Below are positions 1 through 5,733 of a stretch of 6,619 nt of DNA, piece after piece. How positions within the stretch are numbered: the first letter of the stretch is position 1; every line of letters begins with the position of its first letter. Both the position numbers and the translations under genes were made by a program. The notes beneath the pieces are model-generated. The model had not been told where the DNA came from and did no database searches. It was given only the letters and a program-made list of their open reading frames with translations. Location of the stretch: contig JABWBL010000193.1 of the NCBI GenBank assembly GCA_013360535.1, forward strand, positions 1 through 6,619, in the 5' to 3' direction. This DNA is from Planctomycetaceae bacterium. Its GTDB lineage: Bacteria > Planctomycetota > UBA1135 > GCA-002686595.

Positions 1-2365
1 GCGGCCGCTGCGGCGTGCGCTCGCGCACGATGCAGCCAAGCGCGCGATAGCGTGCCTCCATCTCGCGCGCGTCCTCGGCCATCGTCTTGACGTGCGGGAA
101 CTGGTCGAGGCGCTCGAGCAGCCCAGGCTCGTCGCACAGGCGCGCGATCGCGCCCGCGAGCGACTCCGCGTCCCCCACACGGAACTGCAGGCCGTTGCGG
201 CCGTGCTCCACGAGCTCCGCCATGCCGCCGATGTCGCTCGCGATCACCGGCGTGCGGAACAGGAACGCCTCGTGGATCGTGATCGGCGAGTTCTCGAACC
301 ACGTCGACGGCACGACGAGCGCGTCGAACTGCTCGTACACGTCCGCCACGCGATCGTTGTCGAAGCGCCCATGGAATTGGACTCGCTCGCCGCAGACTCG
401 CGCGAGCTCGGCGAGTTGCTTGTGGTACTCGTCCGACTGCGGCTTGAAGTCGCCGAAGACGTGCAGCACGACCTTGCGCTCGCCAAGCTGCGCCATCGCG
501 CGCACGAGCACGTCGACGCCCTTGTACCAAAGCAGCGAACCGACGAATCCCAGCCGCAACGGAGCCTTCGGCTCGCGCTTGCGAGCGAGCGGCCGAAGCT
601 TGTCCGTCAGCGTCCCGTAGTCGGAATAGAGCACGCGGTGCGGCTCGAAATGCCCCGTCGCCAGCAGCTTCTCGCGCAAGAAGCGGCTCGGCGCGATCGC
701 GAGATCGCACGTCGCATAGCCGCCGCAGGCGATCCCCAGGCGCGCCTCCACGTCGCGGTATTCGCTCACATCGTGCGGGAGCGGCCAGAGCCCGGGCAGC
801 GGCCGCTTCTCGACTTGCTCGACGAGCTGCGCGAGCGTCGGCAACACGGCCTTCGCATACGGCACGTACGTGAACTCGTCACCCTTGATGCAGTACAGGC
901 AGCCGAGGCCCTGACTCGCTTCGCAGCGCACGCCGTCGGGCCGGATGAGCTGCACGCGCGCGCACAAGGCCCAGTAGTCGTTGACCGTGATCAGGCTCGG
1001 GATGCCGAGCTCGCGGCACACGGCCGGCAAGCCCACCGACAGGTGGATCAGGTGCTGGAAGTGCACGACGTCCGGCCGAAAGCGCGCGAGCACGCGCCGG
1101 AACGCGGCCTCGGCGCGCGGCTCGAGGTAACTCTCGCGAATGCTGCGGTGGCGCGTGCGGTTGGTCATCCGGAACACGCGCAGGCCGGCGAACTCGCTCT
1201 CGGCGACGCTGAAGTCGGGCGCGCCACCCTGCTCGACCTCGTTCGTGTCGGGAACGCGCGTGAGCACCGCGACTTCGTGACCCCGACGCTGCAGTTCCTG
1301 CGCGAGGCCGAGCGTGTACACCTCGGTCCCTGCCCAAGTCTCCGGCGGAAAACCGTGCACGACGTACAGGACGCGCCGCTTCGGCGTCTCGAGCAGGCGC
1401 GTCGCCGGACGTCGCCGCTCGCTCTTGCCGCCCGCGTGCATGCCGAAAAACGCCGCCTCGCGCAGCTGCTTGGCGAGCGCGAGCTCGCGCGCGAGCTCCG
1501 CTTCGGTCAGTCCACTCTCGACGAGCGCCTTGCGATCGATCTCGAGCTGCCGTTCGACCAGCGCACGCGCCTCGGCCTCGCTCGCCACGCACAACCGCCC
1601 GAGCCACTCCGCGTTGAAGCGCCCGTCGATCTCCGCGCGCTTGCGCATCTCCTCCGGGCCGTAGTCGTGGCTGTGCTCGACCGTCGCGACGTCGTCGTAC
1701 ACGACCGTCCAACCCGCCTCGAGCAACGCGCGCGCCATCAGCACGTCCTCGCCGAAGCTCGTGCGCGGCAACGGATGCAGCTCCCACAGCTCGCGCGGAA
1801 TCGCCGACGCGACGTCGTTGAAGTTGTAGAGCAGGCGCCGCTCGTGCGGGCCCAGCGCGGCGTACTCGGCCTCGTCCACGATGCGCGTCTCGCGACGTCC
1901 CGCGCTGTAACCCGGATCGTTCGCGCTGAAGAGCCTCGTGAGCAACGCCGCATCGGGCCGCGGCACGTTGCGGCAGTACGCGGCACCGACATTGGCATCG
2001 TCGAGATTGCGCGCGAGCGTCGCGAGCCAATCCGGCCCCGACGGAATCGCGTCCTGCGTCAGGAACACCAGCAGGTCGCCTTCCGATTGCGCCGCGAGCA
2101 GGTTGCGCGTGTCGCCGTGGTCGAAGGCCGCCTGGTGAACGTGCTCGATCCGCAGCGGATGCCCGAGCTTGCCCTTCCAGCGCTCGAGAAGCTCCAGCGT
2201 GCCATCGGTCGAACCCGAATCGATCGCGAGGAAGTCCCACGGCCGGTCGCAGCGCTGCTGCGAGAGCCGCTCGAGCACCCGCTCGAGAAACTCCGCGCCC
2301 TGCCACGTCGGCATCAGCACCGAGATCGAGCGCAGCGCGCGCTCGCGCGACGGCCGCGCCCTCAC
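1..2365 (-). CDS. Bifunctional GT2-GT4 glycosyltransferase (3' end cut by window edge)
   Basis: This is one uninterrupted frame of 788 codons, open at the left edge. Residues 13-235 form a GT-A (family 2) domain: SVLMPTW near residue 15, DSGSTDGT at 49-56, FDHGDTRN at 81-88, the DXD-equivalent TQDA at 103-106, and GED at 205-207 as the probable catalytic-base region. FDHG-TRN and TQDA resemble rhamnosyltransferase-type GT2 enzymes. A charged helical linker (236-328) leads to a GT-B (family 4) domain: VVHGFPPETWAGTEVY near 335-350, GFVGSLLWYKG, and an EX7E motif (E691, E699) that binds the nucleotide-sugar phosphates. No signal peptide or membrane segment is seen, so it is a cytosolic or membrane-associated enzyme building surface polysaccharide. 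The frame stays open upstream with no ATG. I chose GTG at 2365 because GGGAG lies 8 nt upstream and the GT2 core starts soon after; GTG at 2380 or 2416 are alternatives. Sugar specificity cannot be read. Confidence 0.93.
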   Translation of the reverse strand, partial: MRARPSRERALRSISVLMPTWQGAEFLERVLERLSQQRCDRPWDFLAIDSGSTDGTLELLERWKGKLGHPLRIEHVHQAAFDHGDTRNLLAAQSEGDLLVFLTQDAIPSGPDWLATLARNLDDANVGAAYCRNVPRPDAALLTRLFSANDPGYSAGRRETRIVDEAEYAALGPHERRLLYNFNDVASAIPRELWELHPLPRTSFGEDVLMARALLEAGWTVVYDDVATVEHSHDYGPEEMRKRAEIDGRFNAEWLGRLCVASEAEARALVERQLEIDRKALVESGLTEAELARELALAKQLREAAFFGMHAGGKSERRRPATRLLETPKRRVLYVVHGFPPETWAGTEVYTLGLAQELQRRGHEVAVLTRVPDTNEVEQGGAPDFSVAESEFAGLRVFRMTNRTRHRSIRESYLEPRAEAAFRRVLARFRPDVVHFQHLIHLSVGLPAVCRELGIPSLITVNDYWALCARVQLIRPDGVRCEASQGLGCLYCIKGDEFTYVPYAKAVLPTLAQLVEQVEKRPLPGLWPLPHDVSEYRDVEARLGIACGGYATCDLAIAPSRFLREKLLATGHFEPHRVLYSDYGTLTDKLRPLARKREPKAPLRLGFVGSLLWYKGVDVLVRAMAQLGERKVVLHVFGDFKPQSDEYHKQLAELARVCGERVQFHGRFDNDRVADVYEQFDALVVPSTWFENSPITIHEAFLFRTPVIASDIGGMAELVEHGRNGLQFRVGDAESLAGAIARLCDEPGLLERLDQFPHVKTMAEDAREMEARYRALGCIVRERTPQRP

Positions 2366-2373
2366 TCGCCACG

Positions 2374-2378
2374 CTCCC
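2374..2378 (-). promoter_or_regulatory. Ribosome binding site supporting the GTG start at 2365
   Basis: The minus strand reads GGGAG here, followed by 8 nt and then GTG. It is the only purine-rich Shine-Dalgarno-like stretch I found at a good distance from an in-frame start codon of the GT2-GT4 gene. The alternative GTG at 2380 is preceded by GC-rich sequence without such a motif. Confidence 0.4.
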
Positions 2379-2466
2379 ACGGCAACGCCGCGGCCACGTT
2401 GCGCCGGCACGAAGTCGGCAGGAATCGGGCTCGCGGGGGCATCATCGGGGCGGGGAGGGACGCGGG

Positions 2467-2507
2467 AGTATAGGTCCGGCCCGGAGGGCTTGACCACGCG
2501 CGTGGTC
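2467..2507 (-). promoter_or_regulatory. Candidate regulated promoter of the GT2-GT4 gene: 16-bp palindrome plus TATACT box
   Basis: Positions 2492-2507 form a perfect 16-bp palindrome, GACCACGCGCGTGGTC. On the minus strand it is followed by TATACT (2472-2467), a good sigma-70-type -10 box and one of the few AT-containing strings in this gap. No good -35 hexamer lies 16-18 nt upstream. Instead the palindrome covers that position, centred about 40 nt before the expected transcription start near 2460. That arrangement is typical of promoters depending on an activator bound near -41, although a repressor operator would look the same. The resulting leader to GTG 2365 would be about 95 nt. The palindrome could alternatively fold as an RNA stem in a read-through transcript from the upstream gene. 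Confidence 0.35.
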
Positions 2508-2623
2508 GACGTTTCGGCGCCGCGCGCAAGGTGACCTGAGTGCCGCGAAACGGGCTCGAACGTGCTGCATGGCACCCCCACGGCGCGCCCGCGCACCCGG
2601 AAGAAATGTCCACGTCCGCGCGC

Positions 2624-2638
2624 GCCCCGAATCGGGGC
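2624..2638 (-). terminator. Terminator-like hairpin directly after the membrane glycosyltransferase stop
   Basis: The minus strand reads GCCCCG-ATT-CGGGGC immediately after the TGA stop at 2641-2639. This is a perfect 6-bp, all-GC stem with a 3-nt loop. No T-run follows (the next bases are GC-rich), so it is not a textbook intrinsic terminator. It could be a weak terminator or a 3' stem that protects the transcript from exonucleases. Its position against the stop codon is the main support. Confidence 0.4.
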
Positions 2639-4375
2639 TCATCCACCCGCCGGCACGCGCCAGACTTCGACCACCGGCCCGATCGCGCGCGCTCGCAGCA
2701 GTCGCCAGGTGAAGTTGGGCCAAGCGACGAGCTCGTCGTCGTTGAAGTGATCGGAAAGCTGGAAGAAGAGCTCGAGTTCACTCTGCGTTGGATCGGGATC
2801 CGGCGAGAAACGCGCGACACGCTCGCCCTTCGCCGCGAGCGCTTCCCGCACTCGCACCTGCAGCGCGTGGTTCGTGCGCTGCTCGTACACCTCGATCACG
2901 AACAGTGCCGGCCCGAGCGACGCGAGGTACCCCGGCAGATCCGCCGCCGCGGGCCCGCGCGGCGCGACCAGCCAGCGCAGGTCCCAGCGCTGGATTTCCG
3001 CGGGAAACTCCCCCACCTTCGCCTGCCAGCCCGTCCACACCGACAGCGGCATCTTCGGGAGCTTCCCATAGAAGTGGAGCCCCTCCGGCTCGCGCACGAG
3101 CGGCAAGTCGAGCGCGGGCGGCGCCGCGGAGAGGTACACCGTCTCCGCGCGCGCTCCTGGCCGCGCTTCGAGCCACTGCGCCACCTCACCGAGCGTGTCC
3201 GGCCGCGAGCGCAACCACGCCAGCTTCGCGCACACGAACGTCGGCACGACGAGCGCGAGCGCCGCGATCCCGACCCCAAGCTTTCGCCCGAATCTCCCGG
3301 CCACCTGCTGCAATCCCCAGGCCGCGAACACCGCCCCGCACGGCACCAACGGCAACAGAAACCGCTCGTACGTGCGCTCGAACAGTCCGATCACGAGCAG
3401 GTACGGCAACACGAAGGCGAGCACGACCAGCCGCTCGCGGCGCCGCTCCGCACGCGCCTCGCCGCGCAACGCCACGAGAGCCACCAGCGCCACTCCGAGC
3501 AGCACGACCAGCACCGGCTCGTAATTCCACGCGACCTGCGCGACGACCGGAAAGCCCTTGCCGACGAACTGCCCGAGCGCGACCGAGTGCTCCGCGAACT
3601 TGATCGCACCTTCCTCGACGCCGCGCACCTGCTCGACCTCCGCGAAGAGGAACGGATAGAACACCGGCAACGCGAGCGCGCAGGCCACGATCGGCAGGGC
3701 CAGCTTGAGATCGAGCTTCTTCGCACCACCACCGCGCAACAGATGCGCCGCAAGCCCCGCGAGCAGGATCGCGAGCGAGTTGTGCAGCGTGCCCAGCGCG
3801 AGCGCGCTGAACAGCGCCGCCAGCGCATAAGCCCTCCACGTCCCCTCGCGCACGACCTTCAAGTCCGCCGACAGCGCCGCGACCATCAGCGTCGTCGCCA
3901 CCGCATGTGGCCGCGCCTGCTGAGCGAAGCTCTGCGACAAGAGGCTCGTCGCCACCAGCGCCGCTGCGAACACCGCCCAGCCGTCGCGCACGAACCTCCT
4001 CGCGAGCACGAACGTCAGCGGCACGCAGGCGAGCGCCGCGAGCGCAACGATCCAGCGCACTTGCACGTGCGTCCACGCCGCCGCGCGCAGATGCCCGGCG
4101 AGCTCCTTCGGCGCATCCGCCCCACTCGTCGGCGGCCGCGCCGGCAACAGCCGCGCGACATCCGCGACAAGGTGCGGGTACTGCTCGTCGGGAGCCTCGA
4201 CCGCGCTCAACGTCTCGTTCCCCTTCCAACCCTCACGCAACATGTCGACGTGCGCCGGAATGTCGGGGTCGGGCTCTTCCCACGTCGGAACGCCGTAGCC
4301 GAGGCCCCACACGCGCAGCACGAGCGCTGCGAGCACGACGAGCCACAAAAGGCGCGGGATGCGGGACGAATTCAC
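2639..4375 (-). CDS. Membrane glycosyltransferase, GT39/ArnT-like (GT-C fold)
   Basis: This 578-residue protein has about ten hydrophobic segments, near residues 9-30, 104-125, 133-150, 157-172, 182-213, 225-245, 281-303, 316-332, 339-357 and 366-384, then a soluble C-terminal domain (385-578). The first extracytoplasmic loop carries the acidic stretch EEPDPD at 33-38, where GT-C enzymes place their catalytic or metal-binding acidic pair. RPHA (155-158) and RFLLPLVP (338-345) are typical of the ArnT/PMT-like superfamily. Members use polyprenyl-phosphate sugars and transfer them to lipid, glycan or protein on the outer face of the cytoplasmic membrane. The frame is open upstream to TTG 4444. 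I prefer GTG 4375 because it places the first membrane helix right at the N-terminus, although its Shine-Dalgarno is weak (GGGAC, 10 nt upstream). The GT2-GT4 gene lies downstream on the same strand, suggesting a shared glycan pathway. Donor and acceptor are unknown. Confidence 0.88.
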   Translation of the reverse strand: MNSSRIPRLLWLVVLAALVLRVWGLGYGVPTWEEPDPDIPAHVDMLREGWKGNETLSAVEAPDEQYPHLVADVARLLPARPPTSGADAPKELAGHLRAAAWTHVQVRWIVALAALACVPLTFVLARRFVRDGWAVFAAALVATSLLSQSFAQQARPHAVATTLMVAALSADLKVVREGTWRAYALAALFSALALGTLHNSLAILLAGLAAHLLRGGGAKKLDLKLALPIVACALALPVFYPFLFAEVEQVRGVEEGAIKFAEHSVALGQFVGKGFPVVAQVAWNYEPVLVVLLGVALVALVALRGEARAERRRERLVVLAFVLPYLLVIGLFERTYERFLLPLVPCGAVFAAWGLQQVAGRFGRKLGVGIAALALVVPTFVCAKLAWLRSRPDTLGEVAQWLEARPGARAETVYLSAAPPALDLPLVREPEGLHFYGKLPKMPLSVWTGWQAKVGEFPAEIQRWDLRWLVAPRGPAAADLPGYLASLGPALFVIEVYEQRTNHALQVRVREALAAKGERVARFSPDPDPTQSELELFFQLSDHFNDDELVAWPNFTWRLLRARAIGPVVEVWRVPAGG

Positions 4376-4385
4376 GCCACCGAGT

Positions 4386-4402
4386 GTCCCGATCGCCCGT
4401 CC
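4386..4402 (-). repeat. Mirrored 17-bp element, copy 1 (near the leftward gene start)
   Basis: The minus strand reads GGACGGGCGATCGGGAC. The plus-strand copy at 4559-4575 matches in 16 of 17 positions, including 13 consecutive identical bases. This copy ends 10 nt before the GTG start at 4375 of the membrane glycosyltransferase. Both copies therefore point toward, and sit just before, the two divergent starts. This could be an operator for a shared regulator, or shared leader sequence that includes the ribosome-binding GGGA. Confidence 0.5.
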
Positions 4403-4413
4403 TGTTTGCCACC

Positions 4414-4440
4414 GGCAAGTCCGCGGTCCGACGGCTTGCC
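4414..4440. repeat. Inverted repeat GGCAAG-N15-CTTGCC
   Basis: GGCAAG (4414-4419) and CTTGCC (4435-4440) are perfect 6-bp inverted arms with a 15-nt spacer. A further TTGCC at 4406-4410 forms a small hairpin with the left arm (TTGCC-ACC-GGCAA), and TTGCCAC occurs at both 4406-4412 and 4436-4442, 30 bp apart. The right arm overlaps the proposed -35 box of the rightward promoter, so it could be an operator. Short arms in GC-rich DNA can arise by chance. Confidence 0.3.
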
Positions 4441-4463
4441 ACAAAGTCCGTCCGCGCTACCGT
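4436..4463 (+). promoter_or_regulatory. Candidate rightward promoter TTGCCA-N16-TACCGT
   Basis: TTGCCA (4436-4441) resembles a -35 hexamer. TACCGT (4458-4463) fits the TANNNT -10 pattern common in GC-rich bacteria, with a 16-nt spacer. The predicted transcription start, about 7 nt after the -10 box, falls on the ATG of the MRLLL mini-ORF at 4471. It would drive the flavoenzyme operon with a leader of roughly 110-130 nt. I found no comparably good leftward promoter in the gap. Confidence 0.35.
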
Positions 4464-4470
4464 AACGCCC

Positions 4471-4488
4471 ATGCGTCTCCTCCTCTGA
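4471..4488 (+). CDS. Possible leaderless leader peptide MRLLL
   Basis: The sequence reads ATG CGT CTC CTC CTC TGA, encoding Met-Arg-Leu-Leu-Leu. It has no Shine-Dalgarno, but its ATG lies 7 nt after the TACCGT box, the spacing expected of leaderless transcripts. Three consecutive identical leucine codons followed by alternative GC-rich stems (4494-4533) are reminiscent of attenuation or uORF control of the downstream operon. Against it, a five-residue peptide is very short. Read on the other strand, the same bases give AGGAGG before an ATG at 4472-4470, so the CTC run may have another explanation. Nothing else supports translation. Confidence 0.25.
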   Translation: MRLLL

Positions 4489-4493
4489 ACCTT

Positions 4494-4533
4494 GCGCCGG
4501 CCCGGCGTGCCCGGGTCGAGCGAGCACCGGCGC
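4494..4533 (+). other. Mutually exclusive GC-rich stems in the operon leader
   Basis: CGCCG (4495-4499) can pair with CGGCG (4503-4507) as a short hairpin with a 3-nt loop. Alternatively GCGCCGG (4494-4500) can pair perfectly with CCGGCGC (4527-4533), with GTGC (4507-4510) and GCAC (4524-4527) offering a competing inner stem. These structures exclude one another and start 6 nt after the mini-ORF stop, the geometry used in attenuators. No T-run follows, so any effect might be on translation rather than termination. In DNA this GC-rich, such pairings also arise by chance. Confidence 0.25.
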
Positions 4534-4535
4534 GC

Positions 4536-4544
4536 GCGATCGGG
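4536..4544 (+). repeat. Third copy of the GCGATCGGG core
   Basis: GCGATCGGG at 4536-4544 recurs at 4565-4573, starting 29 nt further on, and on the minus strand at 4396-4388. That makes three copies within the 228-bp divergent gap. It matches only the core of the longer 17-bp mirrored element. Confidence 0.4.
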
Positions 4545-4558
4545 CCCCCTGCGCTGAC

Positions 4559-4575
4559 GGGCGGGCGATCGGGAC
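4559..4575 (+). repeat. Mirrored 17-bp element, copy 2 (near the rightward gene start)
   Basis: The plus strand reads GGGCGGGCGATCGGGAC, matching the minus-strand element at 4386-4402 in 16 of 17 positions. It ends 4 nt before an in-frame GTG at 4580. Its GGGA could act as a ribosome binding site for that GTG, or the element could be an operator overlapping the operon leader. Confidence 0.5.
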
Positions 4576-4596
4576 GGCGGTGCCCAACCCACCGCC
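4576..4596 (+). promoter_or_regulatory. Initiation-region hairpin that buries the alternative GTG start
   Basis: GGCGGTG (4576-4582) pairs perfectly with CACCGCC (4590-4596) around a 7-nt loop. The GTG at 4580-4582, the longer in-frame start candidate for the flavoenzyme, lies inside the 5' arm. The ATG at 4604 is 7 nt after the stem. This either argues for the ATG as the working start or marks a translational switch. The fold is proposed by eye only. Confidence 0.35.
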
Positions 4597-4603
4597 CCAT
4601 CCG

Positions 4604-5722
4604 ATGACTTTCGACTCCCTCGCCGCCGCCGAACGTGTGGCCGCCGTCGCTGCCGCCAACGCCGTTTCGGTCGACGCCCAGGCCACCTTCCCGTCCCAGT
4701 TCATCGACGCCTGTCGCGAGAACGGCCTGCTCGCGCTGCTCTCCGCCAAGGAAGTCGGTGGCCACGGTCTCGGCCTGCGGCAAGCCGCGGAAGTGATCGA
4801 GCGGGTCGCGCGCGAGTGCGGCTCGTCGGCGATGGTGCTGACGATGCACTACGCGGGCACGGCCGTGATCGAGGCGCACGGTTCGCTCGAATTTCGCCGC
4901 GAAATCGCTACCGGAAAGCACCTCTCGACACTCGCGTTCAGCGAAGCCGGCTCGCGCGCGCACTTCTGGGCGCCGGTGAGCACGGCCCGCGCGGACGGCA
5001 ACTCGGTCACGCTCGACGCGCGCAAGAGCTGGATCACGTCCGCCCACGCCGCCACGGCCTACGTGTGGTCGAGCAAGCCGACGCAGGGCTCGGAACTCTC
5101 GACGTTGTGGCTCGTGCCGAGCAAGTCCGCGGGCCTCTCGATCGAGCGCCCCTTCGACGGCCTCGGCCTGCGTGGCAACGATTCCGCGCCCGTCGCCGCG
5201 AACGGCGTGCGAGTTCCCGTCGCCAATCGCCTCGGCGGCGACGGCGCGGGCTTCGGCATCATGATGCAGACCGTGTTGCCGCTCTTCAGCGTGCTGATTT
5301 CCGCGGGTTCCGTCGGCATGTGCGAAGCCGCGGTCGCGAAGACCGCCGAGCACGCGGGCGGAACGAAGTACGAGCACCTCCAGAGCGCGCTCGCCGACCT
5401 GCCGACGATCCGCGCCTACGTCGCGCGCATGCGCATCCAGACCGACATGGCACGCGCGCTGTGGCTCGACACCATCGCCGCGCTCGAACAAGGCCGCCCC
5501 GACGCGATGCTGCGCGTGCTCGAGGTGAAGGCCGCCACCGCCGAAACCGCGCGCGAAGTGCTCGACACCGCGATGCGCGTCTGCGCCGGCATGGCCTTCC
5601 GCAAGGACGTCGGCGTCGAGCGCCGCTTCCGCGACGCGCGTGCGGCGATGATCATGGCCCCCACCTCCGACCAGCTCTACGACTTCATCGGCAAGGCAGT
5701 CTGCGGGCTGCCGCTGTTCTGA
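4604..5722 (+). CDS. Acyl-CoA-dehydrogenase-superfamily flavoenzyme, divergent
   Basis: This 372-residue protein is near the usual 380 for the superfamily. The N-terminal helical domain covers about 1-105 (GLLALLSAKEVGG at 41-53). The middle beta domain has LAFSEAG (110-116) and KSWITSA (141-147), matching the usual FAD-binding sites. A C-terminal helical domain ends with ERRFRDAR (339-346) and MAPTSDQLYDFIGK (351-364). FAD is expected; no signal peptide is seen. Where medium-chain enzymes have YEGT with the catalytic Glu, this protein has MAPT, and the helix position used by isovaleryl-CoA dehydrogenase also appears to lack Glu. It may therefore act like the flavin monooxygenases of this fold (DszC/SfnC type) or on an unusual substrate. 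A PhnD/SsuA-like gene follows after 11 nt, making beta-oxidation unlikely. I chose ATG 4604. GTG 4580 would add proline-rich MPNPPPHP; it has GGGA 5 nt upstream but is held in a hairpin. The assignment is sure at fold level, not at reaction level. Confidence 0.9.
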   Translation: MTFDSLAAAERVAAVAAANAVSVDAQATFPSQFIDACRENGLLALLSAKEVGGHGLGLRQAAEVIERVARECGSSAMVLTMHYAGTAVIEAHGSLEFRREIATGKHLSTLAFSEAGSRAHFWAPVSTARADGNSVTLDARKSWITSAHAATAYVWSSKPTQGSELSTLWLVPSKSAGLSIERPFDGLGLRGNDSAPVAANGVRVPVANRLGGDGAGFGIMMQTVLPLFSVLISAGSVGMCEAAVAKTAEHAGGTKYEHLQSALADLPTIRAYVARMRIQTDMARALWLDTIAALEQGRPDAMLRVLEVKAATAETAREVLDTAMRVCAGMAFRKDVGVERRFRDARAAMIMAPTSDQLYDFIGKAVCGLPLF

Positions 5723-5733
5723 GCGCACCTCCC

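Noticed and set aside
879..2372. 497-codon minus-strand frame offset from the GT2-GT4 frame
   Set aside because: The translation is Arg/Ala/Gly-rich with no domain signature, and the overlapping frame carries the conserved glycosyltransferase residues.
92..2473. Very long open frame on the plus strand (793 codons) opposite the GT2-GT4 gene
   Set aside because: Its product is Arg/Glu/Leu/Ala-rich low-complexity protein without motifs, while the minus strand gives clear GT2 and GT4 motifs. It is a by-product of GC-rich codon usage.
2540..2575. Short inverted strings GTGCC/GGCAC and GTGC/GCAC in the gap between the two minus-strand genes
   Set aside because: Arms of four to five bases with poor loops are expected by chance at this base composition.
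3186..4229. 347-codon minus-strand frame within the membrane glycosyltransferase
   Set aside because: Its product is Arg/Ala/Gly-rich without hydrophobic segments or motifs; it is a shadow of the real frame.
4376..4444. N-terminal extension of the membrane glycosyltransferase to TTG 4444
   Set aside because: It would add a non-hydrophobic Arg/Gly-rich stretch before the first membrane helix and would overlap the repeat elements of the control region.
2540..4465. 641-codon plus-strand frame opposite the membrane glycosyltransferase
   Set aside because: Its translation is highly charged and His/Arg/Gln-rich. The opposite strand encodes a coherent multi-spanning membrane protein.
4233..4472. 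Minus-strand ATG at 4472-4470 preceded by AGGAGG, opening a frame of about 80 codons
   Set aside because: The Shine-Dalgarno match is good, but the frame runs out of phase through the membrane glycosyltransferase gene and the product is Arg/Ala-rich. The purine run is the complement of the CTC codons at 4477-4485. A translated decoy or coupling ORF is not excluded.
4457..5728. 423-codon minus-strand frame opposite the flavoenzyme
   Set aside because: Rich in His/Arg/Ala/Gly with no family resemblance. The plus strand carries the acyl-CoA-dehydrogenase-type sequence.
4816..5733. Upstream extension of the PhnD-like frame across the flavoenzyme gene
   Set aside because: The frame is open, but the extension is Arg-rich and the fold begins right after ATG 5734. 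It is not a real fusion.
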